The notes under the pieces: generated by a model
What the model was told of the DNA's origin: nothing
The model's input: only the letters and a program-made list of their open reading frames with translations
The model's database searches: none
Translations under genes and position numbers: made by a program
Shown: positions 35,591 to 44,656 of the stretch, one piece after another
Layout of the letters: every line of letters begins with the position of its first letter
Position numbering within the stretch: position 1 is the stretch's first letter
Origin: Pseudarthrobacter sulfonivorans
GTDB taxonomy: Bacteria; Actinomycetota; Actinomycetes; Actinomycetales; Micrococcaceae
Length of the DNA: 64,000 bases
Direction: 5' to 3'
NCBI RefSeq assembly: GCF_001484605.1
Contig: NZ_CP013747.1
Coordinates: 1,178,001 to 1,242,000 of the forward strand

Positions 35591-35640
35591 GGCGACAGCC
35601 GGCACTTCCGCGCGCCGCCGTCGTCGTACTCCCCTGCGCC
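35591..35640. repeat. Dispersed GC-rich repeat, copy A
   Basis: GGCGACAGCCGGCAC ... GCGCCGCCGTCGTCGTACTC CCCTGCGCC. It shares the layout and the CGCCGTCGTACTCCCC core with copies at 46204 and 49480. Here it lies between the LacI gene and the binding-protein gene. Confidence 0.65.
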
Positions 35641-35689
35641 CAAAACCAGCCACCTAAACAGGCAATTACCCCAACCCAAGGAGCAACAC

Positions 35690-37006
35690 ATGAGGCAGCG
35701 CCGCCGCACCTGGCAGACCCTTCTCGCCACCACCGCAACCCTGACCGTCGCCGCCGTCGCCCTCACCGGCTGCGGCGGAACCGCCACGGACGCGGGCAGC
35801 AGCCCCAAGGCCGCCGCGTCCTTCGAAGGCAAGGGCCCCATCAACTACGTCTCCAACCGCGATGCCTCCGGCGCCGCGAACAAGACCATCGAAGAGTGGA
35901 ACGCCGCCCACCCGAACGAAAAAGTCACCTTCATCGAACTGCCGGACTCCGCGGACCAGCAGCGCCAGCAGCTTATCCAGAACGCCCAGATCAAGTTGGA
36001 CACCTTCAGCGTGCTGAACCTGGACGTCGTCTGGACCTCCGAGTTCGCCGCGAACAAGTGGATCCTGCCGCTGCCCGATGACGCCATCCCCACGGACACG
36101 ATGATTCCCGCCACGGTCAACGCCGCGACGTACCGGGACTCCCTGGTGGGCGCCCCGTACTACACCGACGGCGCGCTCTTCTACTTCCGCCAGGACCTGC
36201 TCACGGCCGCCGGCATCGCCGCCCCGCCCAAGACCTGGGACGAGATGAAGGCAGCCTGCGAGAAGATCCTTGCCCTCCCCGAAGCCGCCGGGATGTCCTG
36301 CTACACCGGCCAGTTCGACAAGAACGAGGCCCTTACGGTCAACTTTGCCGAGGCCGTCGCCTCCGCCGGCGGCACCGTGGTGGACGCCGAGGGCAAGCCC
36401 ACCGTCAGCACCGCCGAAGCCAAGGCCGGCCTGAACCTTCTGGTGAACGGCTTCAAGGACGGAATGTTCCCCTCCGACGCCATCACCTATCTCGAGGAGC
36501 AGGGCCGCCGCGCATTCCAGGATGGCAAGCTCGTCTTCATGCGCAACTGGCCGTTCCTGCACGCCTCCCTGAGCGCCACGGACGGCTCCAGCAAGGTGGC
36601 CGGCAAGTTCGACATAACCTCCATCCCCGGCACCGACGGACCCGGCGTCTCCACTCTCGGCGGCCGCAGCCTCGCCATCTCACCGTTCACCCCGAACAAG
36701 GCCACGGCACTGGAGTTCGTCAAGTTCTTCACCAGCGAGGAGCAGGCGCAGAAGCGCCTCGCGCTCAGCTCCCGCGCCCCGGTCTACGCCTCGCTGTTCG
36801 AGGATCCCGCTGTCGTGGCCAAGCGCCCGTTCTTCCCCACGCTGCTGACCTCGCTGAACAACGCCCAGCCTCGCCCCAAGGTGGTCCAGTACGGCGCCAC
36901 CACCAAGGCGATCCAGGAAGAGGCCTACGCGGCCATCACCGGCGCCAAGGACACGGACACGGCCCTGAACGACATGCAGGCCAAGCTCACCGAGCTGACC
37001 AAGTAG
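35690..37006 (+). CDS. ABC transporter sugar-binding lipoprotein
   Basis: The 438-residue protein has a lipoprotein signal (basic MRQRRR, hydrophobic core, lipobox LTGC with Cys at about 28). The mature part is a family 1 solute-binding protein (NKTIEEWNAAHPNEKVTFIE; APYYTDGALFYFRQDLLTAA; FMRNWPF), as in alpha-glucoside and maltose importers. It captures the sugar outside and hands it to the two permeases encoded next. AAGGAG lies about six bases before the ATG. No ATPase gene is in the cluster; importers of this type often share a distant MsiK-like ATPase (inference). Confidence 0.92.
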   Translation: MRQRRRTWQTLLATTATLTVAAVALTGCGGTATDAGSSPKAAASFEGKGPINYVSNRDASGAANKTIEEWNAAHPNEKVTFIELPDSADQQRQQLIQNAQIKLDTFSVLNLDVVWTSEFAANKWILPLPDDAIPTDTMIPATVNAATYRDSLVGAPYYTDGALFYFRQDLLTAAGIAAPPKTWDEMKAACEKILALPEAAGMSCYTGQFDKNEALTVNFAEAVASAGGTVVDAEGKPTVSTAEAKAGLNLLVNGFKDGMFPSDAITYLEEQGRRAFQDGKLVFMRNWPFLHASLSATDGSSKVAGKFDITSIPGTDGPGVSTLGGRSLAISPFTPNKATALEFVKFFTSEEQAQKRLALSSRAPVYASLFEDPAVVAKRPFFPTLLTSLNNAQPRPKVVQYGATTKAIQEEAYAAITGAKDTDTALNDMQAKLTELTK

Positions 37007-37013
37007 CCGCGCC

Positions 37014-38045
37014 ATGACCACTACTACCGCCCCGTCCGCCGGCCCGCAGACCGGCACGCCCCAGCCAGCCACGCCGCGCAAACGCGGCAACCGCTCCCCC
37101 GGCGAAGGCCGCATGGCCGCGATGCTGCTCTCCCCCACCATCCTGGTGCTGGCCCTGGTCATCGTGTACCCGCTGCTCTCCGCGGTGCACCAGTCCCTGT
37201 TCCGCGCCGAGACCGGCTTGGACGCGGACGGCTTCGTCTCCGAAGTGGAGTCCTTCGTGGGGCTGGCCAACTACGCCGACCTCTTCGTGGGCGAATCCGG
37301 CCGGCGCTTCCTGAACGCCTTCGCCAACACCACCTTCTTCACGGTCACCACGGTGTTCCTCGAAACTGTCCTGGGCCTATGCCTGGCACTGGCCATGAAC
37401 CGCGCCTTCCGCGGCCGGTCCTTCCTGCGCGCCAGCATCCTGGTCCCCTGGGCTGTGCCCACCGCCGTCTCCGGCCTGCTGTGGCGTTGGATCTTCCAGT
37501 CCGACGGCATCGCCAACAACCTGCTCGGCAGCGAAATCCTGTGGACCGCCGAAGGCAACGCCTCCAAGCTCGCAGTCATCATCGCCGAAGTCTGGAAGAC
37601 CGCTCCGTTCATCGGCCTCCTGGTCCTCGCCGGGATGCAGATCATCCCCGGCGAGGTCTACGAAGCCGCCAAGATCGACGGCGCCGGCTGGTGGCGCCAG
37701 CTCGGCTCCATCACCCTCCCGCTGGTCAAGCCCACACTCCTGGTGGCCGTGCTGTTCCGCATGCTCGACGCGCTCCGCATGTTCGACCTGCCGTTCGTGT
37801 TGATCGGACCGGGCAAGGAATCCGTGGAAACCCTCTCCATGCTCGCCTGGGACGAATCCAACCAGCTCCGCTACGGCTCCGCCTCCGCATTCGCCGTCAT
37901 GCTCTTCCTCTACGTCGCCGTCGTCGCCATCGTGTTCGTGAAGGTGCTCGGCGCGGACGTCACCGGCGCCAAGGAACTGAAGCGCATCTCCAAGAAGTCC
38001 CGCATCAAGGCAACCCGCACCCAGAAGGCCGAGGCCACCCGATGA
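37014..38045 (+). CDS. ABC sugar permease 1 (MalF-type)
   Basis: The 343-residue membrane protein has a basic N-terminus and six hydrophobic segments. The EAA loop contacting the ATPase is EAAKIDGAGWWRQLGSITLP (about residues 220-239). MalF-type features include the larger first periplasmic loop. It forms the channel together with the next permease. It starts 7 nt after the binding-protein gene and its stop overlaps the next start (ATGA). Confidence 0.92.
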   Translation: MTTTTAPSAGPQTGTPQPATPRKRGNRSPGEGRMAAMLLSPTILVLALVIVYPLLSAVHQSLFRAETGLDADGFVSEVESFVGLANYADLFVGESGRRFLNAFANTTFFTVTTVFLETVLGLCLALAMNRAFRGRSFLRASILVPWAVPTAVSGLLWRWIFQSDGIANNLLGSEILWTAEGNASKLAVIIAEVWKTAPFIGLLVLAGMQIIPGEVYEAAKIDGAGWWRQLGSITLPLVKPTLLVAVLFRMLDALRMFDLPFVLIGPGKESVETLSMLAWDESNQLRYGSASAFAVMLFLYVAVVAIVFVKVLGADVTGAKELKRISKKSRIKATRTQKAEATR

Positions 38046-38950
38046 CCATCTCAGACCTCCGCAACGCTGCCGCCGATTCCGGCGTAGCTGGGACTGCTGC
38101 CGCAGCCCCGCTCCGCCCCAAGCAGAAGCGCACCTGGCGCTCCTACTCCGTTTACGTGGGCCTGGCGCTGATCTTCGCCTACTGCCTGGCGCCGTTCTAC
38201 TGGATGATCGTCTCCAGCCTCCGCCGCACCGCTGACATCTTCGACAACACCCTGCTGCCCGCGCCGTTCTCCCTCGAGAACTACCTCAAGGTGTTCGATG
38301 GCTCCACCATGTTCGGCCAGGCGCTGCTCAACTCCCTGATCGTCGCCGGGACCACCACGGTGTTCGCCCTGGTCCTCGGCGTCTTCGCGGCCTACGCCAT
38401 CTCCCGGCTGAACTTCCGGTTCAAGTCCGTGATCCTCGGCGTCATCATTGCCACGTCGATGTTCCCCGGCATCTCAGTGGTGGTTCCGCTGCTGCGTCTC
38501 TTCACAGACATCGGCTGGATCAACACCTACCAGGCGATGATCGTGCCGAACCTGTCCTTTGCGATCCCGCTGGCGGTCTGGAACCTGACCACGTTCATGA
38601 AACAGCTGCCGTTCGACCTCGAAGAGGCCGCCATGATCGACGGCTGCACCAAGTGGCAGGCGTTCCGCAGGGTCCTCCTGCCGCTGGCCGCACCGGGCGT
38701 GTTCACTACCGCTATCCTGACCTTCATCCACAGCTGGAACGAGTTCATCATCGCGCTGTCCATGATCAACAACCCCGCCGTCCAGACCGCCACCGTGGCC
38801 ATCTCCAAGTTCACCGGAGCCACCGAATTCCAGGCACCGTTCGGTGAGCAGATGGCCGCCGGCGTGATCGTTACGGTCCCGCTGGTGATCATGGTGCTGG
38901 TCTTCCAGCGCCGCATCGTGGAAGGCCTCACCGCAGGTGCCGGCAAATGA
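38042..38950 (+). CDS. ABC sugar permease 2 (MalG-type)
   Basis: ATG at 38042 overlaps the previous stop by four bases, giving 302 residues; the frame opens much earlier but that part lies inside permease 1. It has six hydrophobic segments, the MalG-type EAA loop EEAAMIDGCTKWQAFRRVLL and a usual C-terminal end (VFQRRIVEGLTAGAGK, residues 286-301). Its stop overlaps the GH13 start, so the operon is translationally coupled through to the enzyme. Confidence 0.92.
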   Translation: MTISDLRNAAADSGVAGTAAAAPLRPKQKRTWRSYSVYVGLALIFAYCLAPFYWMIVSSLRRTADIFDNTLLPAPFSLENYLKVFDGSTMFGQALLNSLIVAGTTTVFALVLGVFAAYAISRLNFRFKSVILGVIIATSMFPGISVVVPLLRLFTDIGWINTYQAMIVPNLSFAIPLAVWNLTTFMKQLPFDLEEAAMIDGCTKWQAFRRVLLPLAAPGVFTTAILTFIHSWNEFIIALSMINNPAVQTATVAISKFTGATEFQAPFGEQMAAGVIVTVPLVIMVLVFQRRIVEGLTAGAGK

Positions 38951-40581
38951 CGCACGACGGCGGCACCCCCGCCACGAGCACAGTCACCGGCCAGTGGTGG
39001 GACTCAGCCGTGATTTACCAGGTGTATCCGCGCTCCTTCGCGGACAGCGACGGCGACGGCGTGGGCGACCTCGCCGGGCTGGCGGCCCGGCTGCCCTACA
39101 TCGCGTCGCTGGGCGTGGACGGGATCTGGATGACCCCGTTCCAGCCCTCCCCGCAGGTGGACCAGGGCTACGACGTCAGCGACTACTGCGGCGTGGACCC
39201 GCTGTTCGGCACCATGGAGGAGTTCGACGCCCTCCTGGAGCTCGCCCACTCGCTTGGCCTGCGGATCCTGCTCGACGTTGTCCCCAACCACTGCTCCTCT
39301 GCCCACCCGCTGTTCCAGCAGGCCCTCGCTGCCGGGCCAGGCTCGCCGGAACGGGAGCTGTTCCACTTCGTCGAAGGCCGCAGCTCCGGCCCTGACTCCC
39401 TCAGCGATTTACCCCCGAACAACTGGCAGAGCGTCTTCGGCGGCCGGGCCTGGTCCCGCGCCAACCCGGAATCCGACACGGACACCCAGTGGTACCTGCA
39501 TCTGTTCTCCCCCGGGCAGCCGGACTGGAACTGGCGGAACCCGGCCGTGGGCGAATACTTCGAAGGCGTGCTCCGCTTCTGGTTCGATAAGGGCGTGGAT
39601 GGCCTCCGGATCGACGTGGCGCATGCCCTCTTCAAGGCGGACGGTTTGCCGGATGCGCCCTCCGCCACTGCTGTGGTGGACGGCCTGCGGTCCAACCCGC
39701 TGGTCTCGGACCAGGAGGACGTCCACGAGGTGTACCGGCGCTGGCGCACCCTCGCCGAGAAGTACCAGCCGCACCGCCTGCTGGTGGGCGAGGTCAACCT
39801 GGAACCGGCCCGCGCCGCCCGCTACACCCGTGCCGACGAGATGCACCAGGCGTTCGCGTTCGCCTTCGTGAAGCTCGGTTGGGATCCTGCGGCGTGGGCT
39901 TCAGTGGGGACGGAGCTGGAGGCCGCGCGCCAGGCCCACGGCGCGGCGCCCAGCTGGGCGCTGGAGAACCACGACATTGTCCGCTCCGTGACGCGGTTCG
40001 GCGGCGGGGCCGTGGGCACCCGGCGCGCGCGGGCCGCCCTGCTGGCCCTGCTCGGCCTGCCCGGCGCCGCCTACATCTACCAGGGCCAGGAGCTCGGGCT
40101 GCCCGAAGTGGATGTCCCGGTGGACGCCCGCGTGGATCCCATGTGGGCCCGCGGCGGCATCACCCGCGACGGGGCCCGCGTCCCGCTGCCGTGGACCGCG
40201 GCTCCTTCGTTGCACCATGGATTCTCGCTGGGTTCTTCGGCGGCGGCCCCGTGGCTGCCGCAACCTGCCGGCTGGGGCCAGCACGCCATCGAAACCCAGC
40301 AGCAGGCCCCGGGTTCCACGCTGGCGCTGGTGACCGCCGCCGTCGGACTCCGCCGCCAGCTGTGGGAGCAGGGCGTGTTCACTGCGGACGACGGCGGCAG
40401 CTGGCGTGTGGAGGACGGGAACCTGCTGGTCTGCGAGCGCAGCCCCAAGTTCCTGGTTGCCGTGGCGATGGGAACCGAGCCGGTGCGGCTGCCCGCCGGG
40501 ACCGTGCTGGCCAGTGCTGTGCCCCTGGAAACGGCCGGCTGGCTGCAGCCGGACAACGCTGCCTGGGTGCTGCGGGAATAG
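38947..40581 (+). CDS. GH13 alpha-glucosidase
   Basis: The 544-residue enzyme is a cytoplasmic glycoside hydrolase 13 of the oligo-1,6-/alpha-glucosidase type. Landmarks: VIYQVYPRSFADSDGDGVGD near the N-terminus, DVVPNHCS, the nucleophile Asp223 in GLRIDVAHA, the acid/base Glu282 in LVGEVNLEP and the transition-state His342-Asp343 in ALENHDI. It splits imported alpha-glucosides to glucose. It overlaps the upstream permease by four bases (ATGA). A decayed partial copy of this gene and of the sequence after it lies at 28787-29345. Confidence 0.94.
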   Translation: MTHDGGTPATSTVTGQWWDSAVIYQVYPRSFADSDGDGVGDLAGLAARLPYIASLGVDGIWMTPFQPSPQVDQGYDVSDYCGVDPLFGTMEEFDALLELAHSLGLRILLDVVPNHCSSAHPLFQQALAAGPGSPERELFHFVEGRSSGPDSLSDLPPNNWQSVFGGRAWSRANPESDTDTQWYLHLFSPGQPDWNWRNPAVGEYFEGVLRFWFDKGVDGLRIDVAHALFKADGLPDAPSATAVVDGLRSNPLVSDQEDVHEVYRRWRTLAEKYQPHRLLVGEVNLEPARAARYTRADEMHQAFAFAFVKLGWDPAAWASVGTELEAARQAHGAAPSWALENHDIVRSVTRFGGGAVGTRRARAALLALLGLPGAAYIYQGQELGLPEVDVPVDARVDPMWARGGITRDGARVPLPWTAAPSLHHGFSLGSSAAAPWLPQPAGWGQHAIETQQQAPGSTLALVTAAVGLRRQLWEQGVFTADDGGSWRVEDGNLLVCERSPKFLVAVAMGTEPVRLPAGTVLASAVPLETAGWLQPDNAAWVLRE

Positions 40582-40752
40582 ATAGCCGTCTCGCAGATTT
40601 AGATCAAGGGCTGCTCAAGGTCTCCGCAACTTTCACCGAGCAATCGGAGAACGTACTTGTGCGCACCATATCCCCGTGAAGAATTGGGTCATCAGGCAGG
40701 CTGGATGACGCATCCAACCTTGCCGAACTGAATTCATCAAGGGGGAAATAGT

Positions 40753-41169
40753 TTGAAGCTCACAACAACTCTGGCCAGCGGCGCACTCTTGTGTCTGGCC
40801 CTTTCGAGCTGTGCCGCGGGATCGCCGCAATCAGTTCCGGCCGTAACGCACACCGTTACACAGACGGCTCCAGCAACTGTGACGGCAACCGCCACAGTCA
40901 CAGCCGAGCCTGTTGCACCCGTCGTAGTGGCGGCCCCGGCTCCGGCTCCAGCGGCTCCAACGACTGCGATTATTCCTGGCAACGTTGCCGGAATGAATGC
41001 AGAGGCGCTCGACGACGATCTATCCGCTCTGGGCTTCAAGAAAGTCGTCTACAACGCTGATACTGGCAAGACCGTGCTGTTGCTCAGCAACTGGACGGTT
41101 ACAGGGATAGACAACGCCGGGGCAGAGCAGGCTGTCGACAAGGCAGTAGTAGTTCACGTAACAAAGTAG
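40753..41169 (+). CDS. Small secreted lipoprotein with PASTA-like domain, TTG start
   Basis: TTG at 40753 with AGGGGGAAAT upstream gives 138 residues. A lipoprotein signal (MKLTTTLASGALLCLALSSC, Cys20 after LSS) leads to a Thr/Val/Pro/Ala-rich linker (about 30-72) and a C-terminal ~60-residue domain with GMNAEALDDDLSALGFKKVV and VLLLSNWTVTGID, similar to PASTA modules. A paralogue at 52112 has the same layout and TTG start, and a truncated third copy begins at 29310. It would sit on the outer face of the membrane; the function is unknown. PASTA domains elsewhere bind peptidoglycan. Confidence 0.78.
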   Translation: MKLTTTLASGALLCLALSSCAAGSPQSVPAVTHTVTQTAPATVTATATVTAEPVAPVVVAAPAPAPAAPTTAIIPGNVAGMNAEALDDDLSALGFKKVVYNADTGKTVLLLSNWTVTGIDNAGAEQAVDKAVVVHVTK

Positions 41170-41277
41170 TGGCCGCTCGTCCCCAGCGTACCCACCGTGA
41201 AGTGCCTTGGCGACTTGGTACTCTCGGCGACGCGCCAGGACGCCGGCTCGACGTCAAGCGCAACTATTGGGGGACGA

Positions 41278-41943
41278 ATGACAATTCCGAACATTTTGGA
41301 TGAAGACCATATCGATGCCGCAGCCAAACTGCTGGGCGCTTACTACAACGACCTTTTCGCATCAGAGATGCCGAGAACCGGCAGCCGCTTCGACAGCTGG
41401 GCCGGTGGTGGGGACGCGGCGGGCGTGGCCAACCGAGTGGTCGCCGATGATCTTGTCGCAGTCTCATTCCTGTCGGTCAAGATTCCAGCCCGGGCCGCAG
41501 TCGGCATACTTGAAACGCATGCTCCGGAGATTTCAAAGAACCTCAAGCACCTGCCATATAACGTCGACCTGGCGGATCTGACCCCTGACGAGTTCGACAA
41601 GTACCTTGGCACAGGGAGCCCCGGAATGTGCCTATGGCACGTGCTCAGGGCGACGACAACCGGACGATGGGGTATTGGCGAAACTAAGGCCAGTAAGATC
41701 ATGGCCCGAAAGCGCCCCCAGCTAATCCCAATCTACGATTCAATCGTGGGTCCGCTAATGGGGCTGCCCAAGAACTCCGTGGGTCAGTGGAAGAAGTGGC
41801 ATACGGCCTTAACTGACGGCACAGGCCTCACTTACCGGCTTCAAGAAATTCGAAGGCTCTCTGGAATTTCCGATCCGATTTCCGACATTCGTGTCATGGA
41901 CATCGTGCTCTGGATGTACGGAAAGGAGACCGCAGCCTCGTGA
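41278..41943 (+). CDS. DUF6308 family protein
   Basis: ATG at 41278 with GGGGGACGA upstream gives 221 residues; the frame opens 81 bases earlier without good support. Segments VADDLVAVSFLSVKIP, RWGIGETKASKIMARKRPQL, IPIYDSIVGPLMG and SDIRVMDIVLWMYG fit the DUF6308 family, which resembles the helix-hairpin-helix DNA glycosylase region (GIGETKASKIMARK) but whose function is not known. It is the first of three genes joined by stop-start overlaps (GTGA, ATGA). Confidence 0.72.
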   Translation: MTIPNILDEDHIDAAAKLLGAYYNDLFASEMPRTGSRFDSWAGGGDAAGVANRVVADDLVAVSFLSVKIPARAAVGILETHAPEISKNLKHLPYNVDLADLTPDEFDKYLGTGSPGMCLWHVLRATTTGRWGIGETKASKIMARKRPQLIPIYDSIVGPLMGLPKNSVGQWKKWHTALTDGTGLTYRLQEIRRLSGISDPISDIRVMDIVLWMYGKETAAS

Positions 41944-42506
41944 AAAGGACCAAGCAAGGGCCGGAGCTCACGGACAACTATGCACAGTTCGTCGAGCAGT
42001 TGACCGCCGCTTCGAAAAAGCTACAGGCACGTCATGACTCACTGAACCGGACACTTGAAATAGTCACTTTGCTGTTCAAGCAGAATGTGCTCGGTCTCAG
42101 CCTCTGGGAAGAACGACGCATCAAGCTCAGCAAGTTAGTTGCGAAAGATGCCATTTCGATGGACACGGCAAACTCGCTGCGCGAGCTCCATGACGTTGCC
42201 CTCAGGATGGAATCAATGTTCCTGCTCCGCAGCCAGCGCATCGACGAGAAAAAATCAGCTGTTAGCAGCCATGTTGATGAAATCAACAAGTCGCTTCTCG
42301 ATCTGGACAGAAGCAAGCTCAATCTCCTTTCGTCCCGGATGACAATGCGCGATCGCGAGAAGCTCAACGAGGCCGTCGCAGGTGTTGCCGGGACACCCCA
42401 AGGAGCGAACGCGGCATCATCCGATCCGGGCCTTCGAGATGACCTCAACGAGGCCCGTAGGGCTATGATCCTGGCCGAAGCGCTGCTGGAACTGAAAGGG
42501 AAATGA
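41940..42506 (+). CDS. Coiled-coil protein, middle gene of the DUF6308 operon
   Basis: GTG at 41940 overlaps the previous stop (GTGA), giving 188 residues. The sequence is almost entirely helical and charged, with heptad-like spacing over about residues 15-145 (KKLQARHDSLNRTLEIVTLL; SHVDEINKSLLDLDRSKLNL) and a helical end (NEARRAMILAEALLELKGK). No membrane segment or known family is recognised. Its overlap with both neighbours suggests a physical partner of one of them. Confidence 0.68.
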   Translation: MKRTKQGPELTDNYAQFVEQLTAASKKLQARHDSLNRTLEIVTLLFKQNVLGLSLWEERRIKLSKLVAKDAISMDTANSLRELHDVALRMESMFLLRSQRIDEKKSAVSSHVDEINKSLLDLDRSKLNLLSSRMTMRDREKLNEAVAGVAGTPQGANAASSDPGLRDDLNEARRAMILAEALLELKGK

Positions 42507-43069
42507 CGGTGACACAAACGCAGTCGGAGAAGATCGTCATCAGAAGTTTCACTTCTGTGCAGTGGGATGGCAGTAGCGTGCCCAAACCCGTGAACGTCTT
42601 TGCCAAATTCCGAGGGAAGCGGCTGTGGGCTGGCATCATAGCCTTCGTCATCCTCTGCAACCTCGGAGTTTTCGGGACAGTGGTAATCGTTCTTGCATTC
42701 ATCGGCTTAGTCATAGCGATGATCTGGTCAACGGGAAAGCTTTCGCCCCAACAGGCGTTTATGAGCGACCTCATGGCAGAGGTGAATGACGCCGTTGTTG
42801 AGCTCACCGACAACGCGGATGCAAGGCTGTCCGTGAAAGATCTGGTGGCTCTGCGGGGTTCCGACCGGGATATTCCGTTGCCGGTCAACGGCGTATCAGG
42901 TCTAAATTTGCGCGTCGTCAGCGACGGACCAGGTGCCGAGCGCATAGCAGCGATAGCCCGAACGGACGACAGGATACGGACAACAAAGGTTATTGTCGCT
43001 GCTACTGCACCCGATTATGGCACCGCAAGCTTCGACCGGCTGCTTCAGACCACACTCGACGCAGCCTGA
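42503..43069 (+). CDS. Two-segment membrane protein, last gene of the DUF6308 operon
   Basis: ATG at 42503 overlaps the previous stop (ATGA); 188 residues. Residues ~40-72 hold a hydrophobic hairpin (LWAGIIAFVILCNLGVFGTV, then IVLAFIGLVIAMIW), the remainder is soluble, with a C-terminal domain (RVVSDGPGAERIAAIARTDD). No family is recognised. With a DUF6308 protein and a coiled-coil protein it makes a compact three-gene unit whose last member is at the membrane. Confidence 0.68.
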   Translation: MTVTQTQSEKIVIRSFTSVQWDGSSVPKPVNVFAKFRGKRLWAGIIAFVILCNLGVFGTVVIVLAFIGLVIAMIWSTGKLSPQQAFMSDLMAEVNDAVVELTDNADARLSVKDLVALRGSDRDIPLPVNGVSGLNLRVVSDGPGAERIAAIARTDDRIRTTKVIVAATAPDYGTASFDRLLQTTLDAA

Positions 43070-43255
43070 CAGGACCGACAACCCCGCCTGCGCACGCTTA
43101 AGGAGGAACGCGGCGAGAAGGCGCCCCCCATCTCCGGCGCTCTCAGGCAGGCGTCGCAACGGTAATTCCGGGCTACTCGAGGAAGCAGGCGGCCGGAAGC
43201 TGAAAGCCGCATTGTCACGGACACAGGCGTGGACGCCGAGCACATCTCACGAGTC

Positions 43256-44617
43256 CTACCCGCCCTTCCGCTTCCACGCCACCGCCAACCCCAGCACCAC
43301 TGCGCCCAGCCCGAGCATCACCAGGACCATCAGCCCCCAGTTCGCTTGGTTCACGCCTGGCCCGTACAGCACACCGATCAGCACCGTCGCCGTGATGGCG
43401 CCAAGGTAGCGGCAGGTCTGGAAAATACCGGCTGCCACTCCCCTCTCCTCCGGCCGGGCGGACACGTAGAGGCCCTGGTTCGACGCCGTGCTCACCACTC
43501 CGTACGGCACACCCATCAACGCGGTCAGCACAAACACCAAGGGCGGCCAGAGGGACAACGTCAACGCCCCCAGCCCGCCCGAGGCGACTAGTAGGATCAG
43601 CGCACCGGCGATCATCACCGAACGCACGCCGAACCGCTCAATCAGCCGTACCGTCACCGGTGTGACCAGCACGGACATCGCCGCCAGGGGAAACATCAGC
43701 AGGCCCACCAATCCGGCGTCGTAATGTCCCGCCTCCTGCAGCAGCTGCGGCAGGCCGAAGAACGCAAAGTAGTAGACGCCGCTGAAGACGACGAACACCA
43801 GATACACCAGCAGCAGCGGCCGGTTCCGGCCGAGCAGCCGCAGATCAAGGAACGGCGGACGGAAGCGCAGCTCCCGCCACGCAAACACCGCGGCAATGAA
43901 GGTCGCCGCGCCCAGGAGCCACCAGCGGTATCCCGGCATCACGTTCAGCAGCGCCATCATCGCGAGCATCAGCGAGGCGACGAAGGCCAGGATGCCGGGG
44001 ATGTCGGAGTCGCGGATCAGGGTGGAGAGCTTCCCGGTTTCGCGTCCGGCATCGGCCGGCGCCGCCCGGTGCACCACAATCAGCGCCAGCAGCGCGAGCG
44101 GCACGTTGACGGCGAACAGCGCCTGCCAGCCCAGCAGGCTCACCAACAAACCGCCGACGACGGGTCCCACCGCGGCCGCCGACGTGTTCGCCATCTGGAT
44201 CCGGCCCAGCGGGCGGGTGGCCGGCAGCTTCGCCAGCCGGCTCAGTTCGGTGACCATCACGACGGCGGACGGGTAGGCCGTCGCCGTCCCCACGGCCATG
44301 AGCGCGCGGGCCACGCAGACCAGCGCGAAGTTGGGCGCAAACGGAGCCAGCGCGCACGTCACCGCCACCAGGGCCATCCCGAACGTGAACAGGCGGCGCG
44401 GCCCGAAGCGGTCCGCGAGCCTGCCCATCAGCGGCTGTCCGGCCGCGGACGCGAGGTAGAACGAGGTGATCACCCAGGTGACGGTGGCGACGTCGAGCGC
44501 GAAATCCTCCCGGAGGACCACCAGCGCGACGGCGATCATGGACGAGTTCAGCGGGTTCAGGGAGGTGCCGAGGCTGAGCGCGGCGATCGCGAGGCCGGGA
44601 CGGGGTTTGTTCGTCAC
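43256..44617 (-). CDS. MFS drug-efflux-type transporter
   Basis: The 453-residue protein has about 12-14 hydrophobic segments and the MFS signature GRLADRFGPRRLFTFG (loop 2-3). The N-terminus (SLNPLNSSMIAVALVVLRED) and the motif GPVVGGLLVSLLGWQALFAVN are typical of the DHA2/EmrB group of proton-driven drug exporters. The substrate is unknown. It converges with the DUF6308 operon and lies 39 nt downstream of the next gene on the same strand. Confidence 0.88.
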   Translation of the reverse strand: MTNKPRPGLAIAALSLGTSLNPLNSSMIAVALVVLREDFALDVATVTWVITSFYLASAAGQPLMGRLADRFGPRRLFTFGMALVAVTCALAPFAPNFALVCVARALMAVGTATAYPSAVVMVTELSRLAKLPATRPLGRIQMANTSAAAVGPVVGGLLVSLLGWQALFAVNVPLALLALIVVHRAAPADAGRETGKLSTLIRDSDIPGILAFVASLMLAMMALLNVMPGYRWWLLGAATFIAAVFAWRELRFRPPFLDLRLLGRNRPLLLVYLVFVVFSGVYYFAFFGLPQLLQEAGHYDAGLVGLLMFPLAAMSVLVTPVTVRLIERFGVRSVMIAGALILLVASGGLGALTLSLWPPLVFVLTALMGVPYGVVSTASNQGLYVSARPEERGVAAGIFQTCRYLGAITATVLIGVLYGPGVNQANWGLMVLVMLGLGAVVLGLAVAWKRKGG

Positions 44618-44656
44618 GCCCCTAAGTCTGGTGCATCGTTGCCTTGGGTCACGAAC

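Noticed and set aside
37379..38041. Upstream extension of the second sugar permease
   Set aside because: Lies inside the first permease in another frame; the ATGA overlap at 38042 fits an operon.
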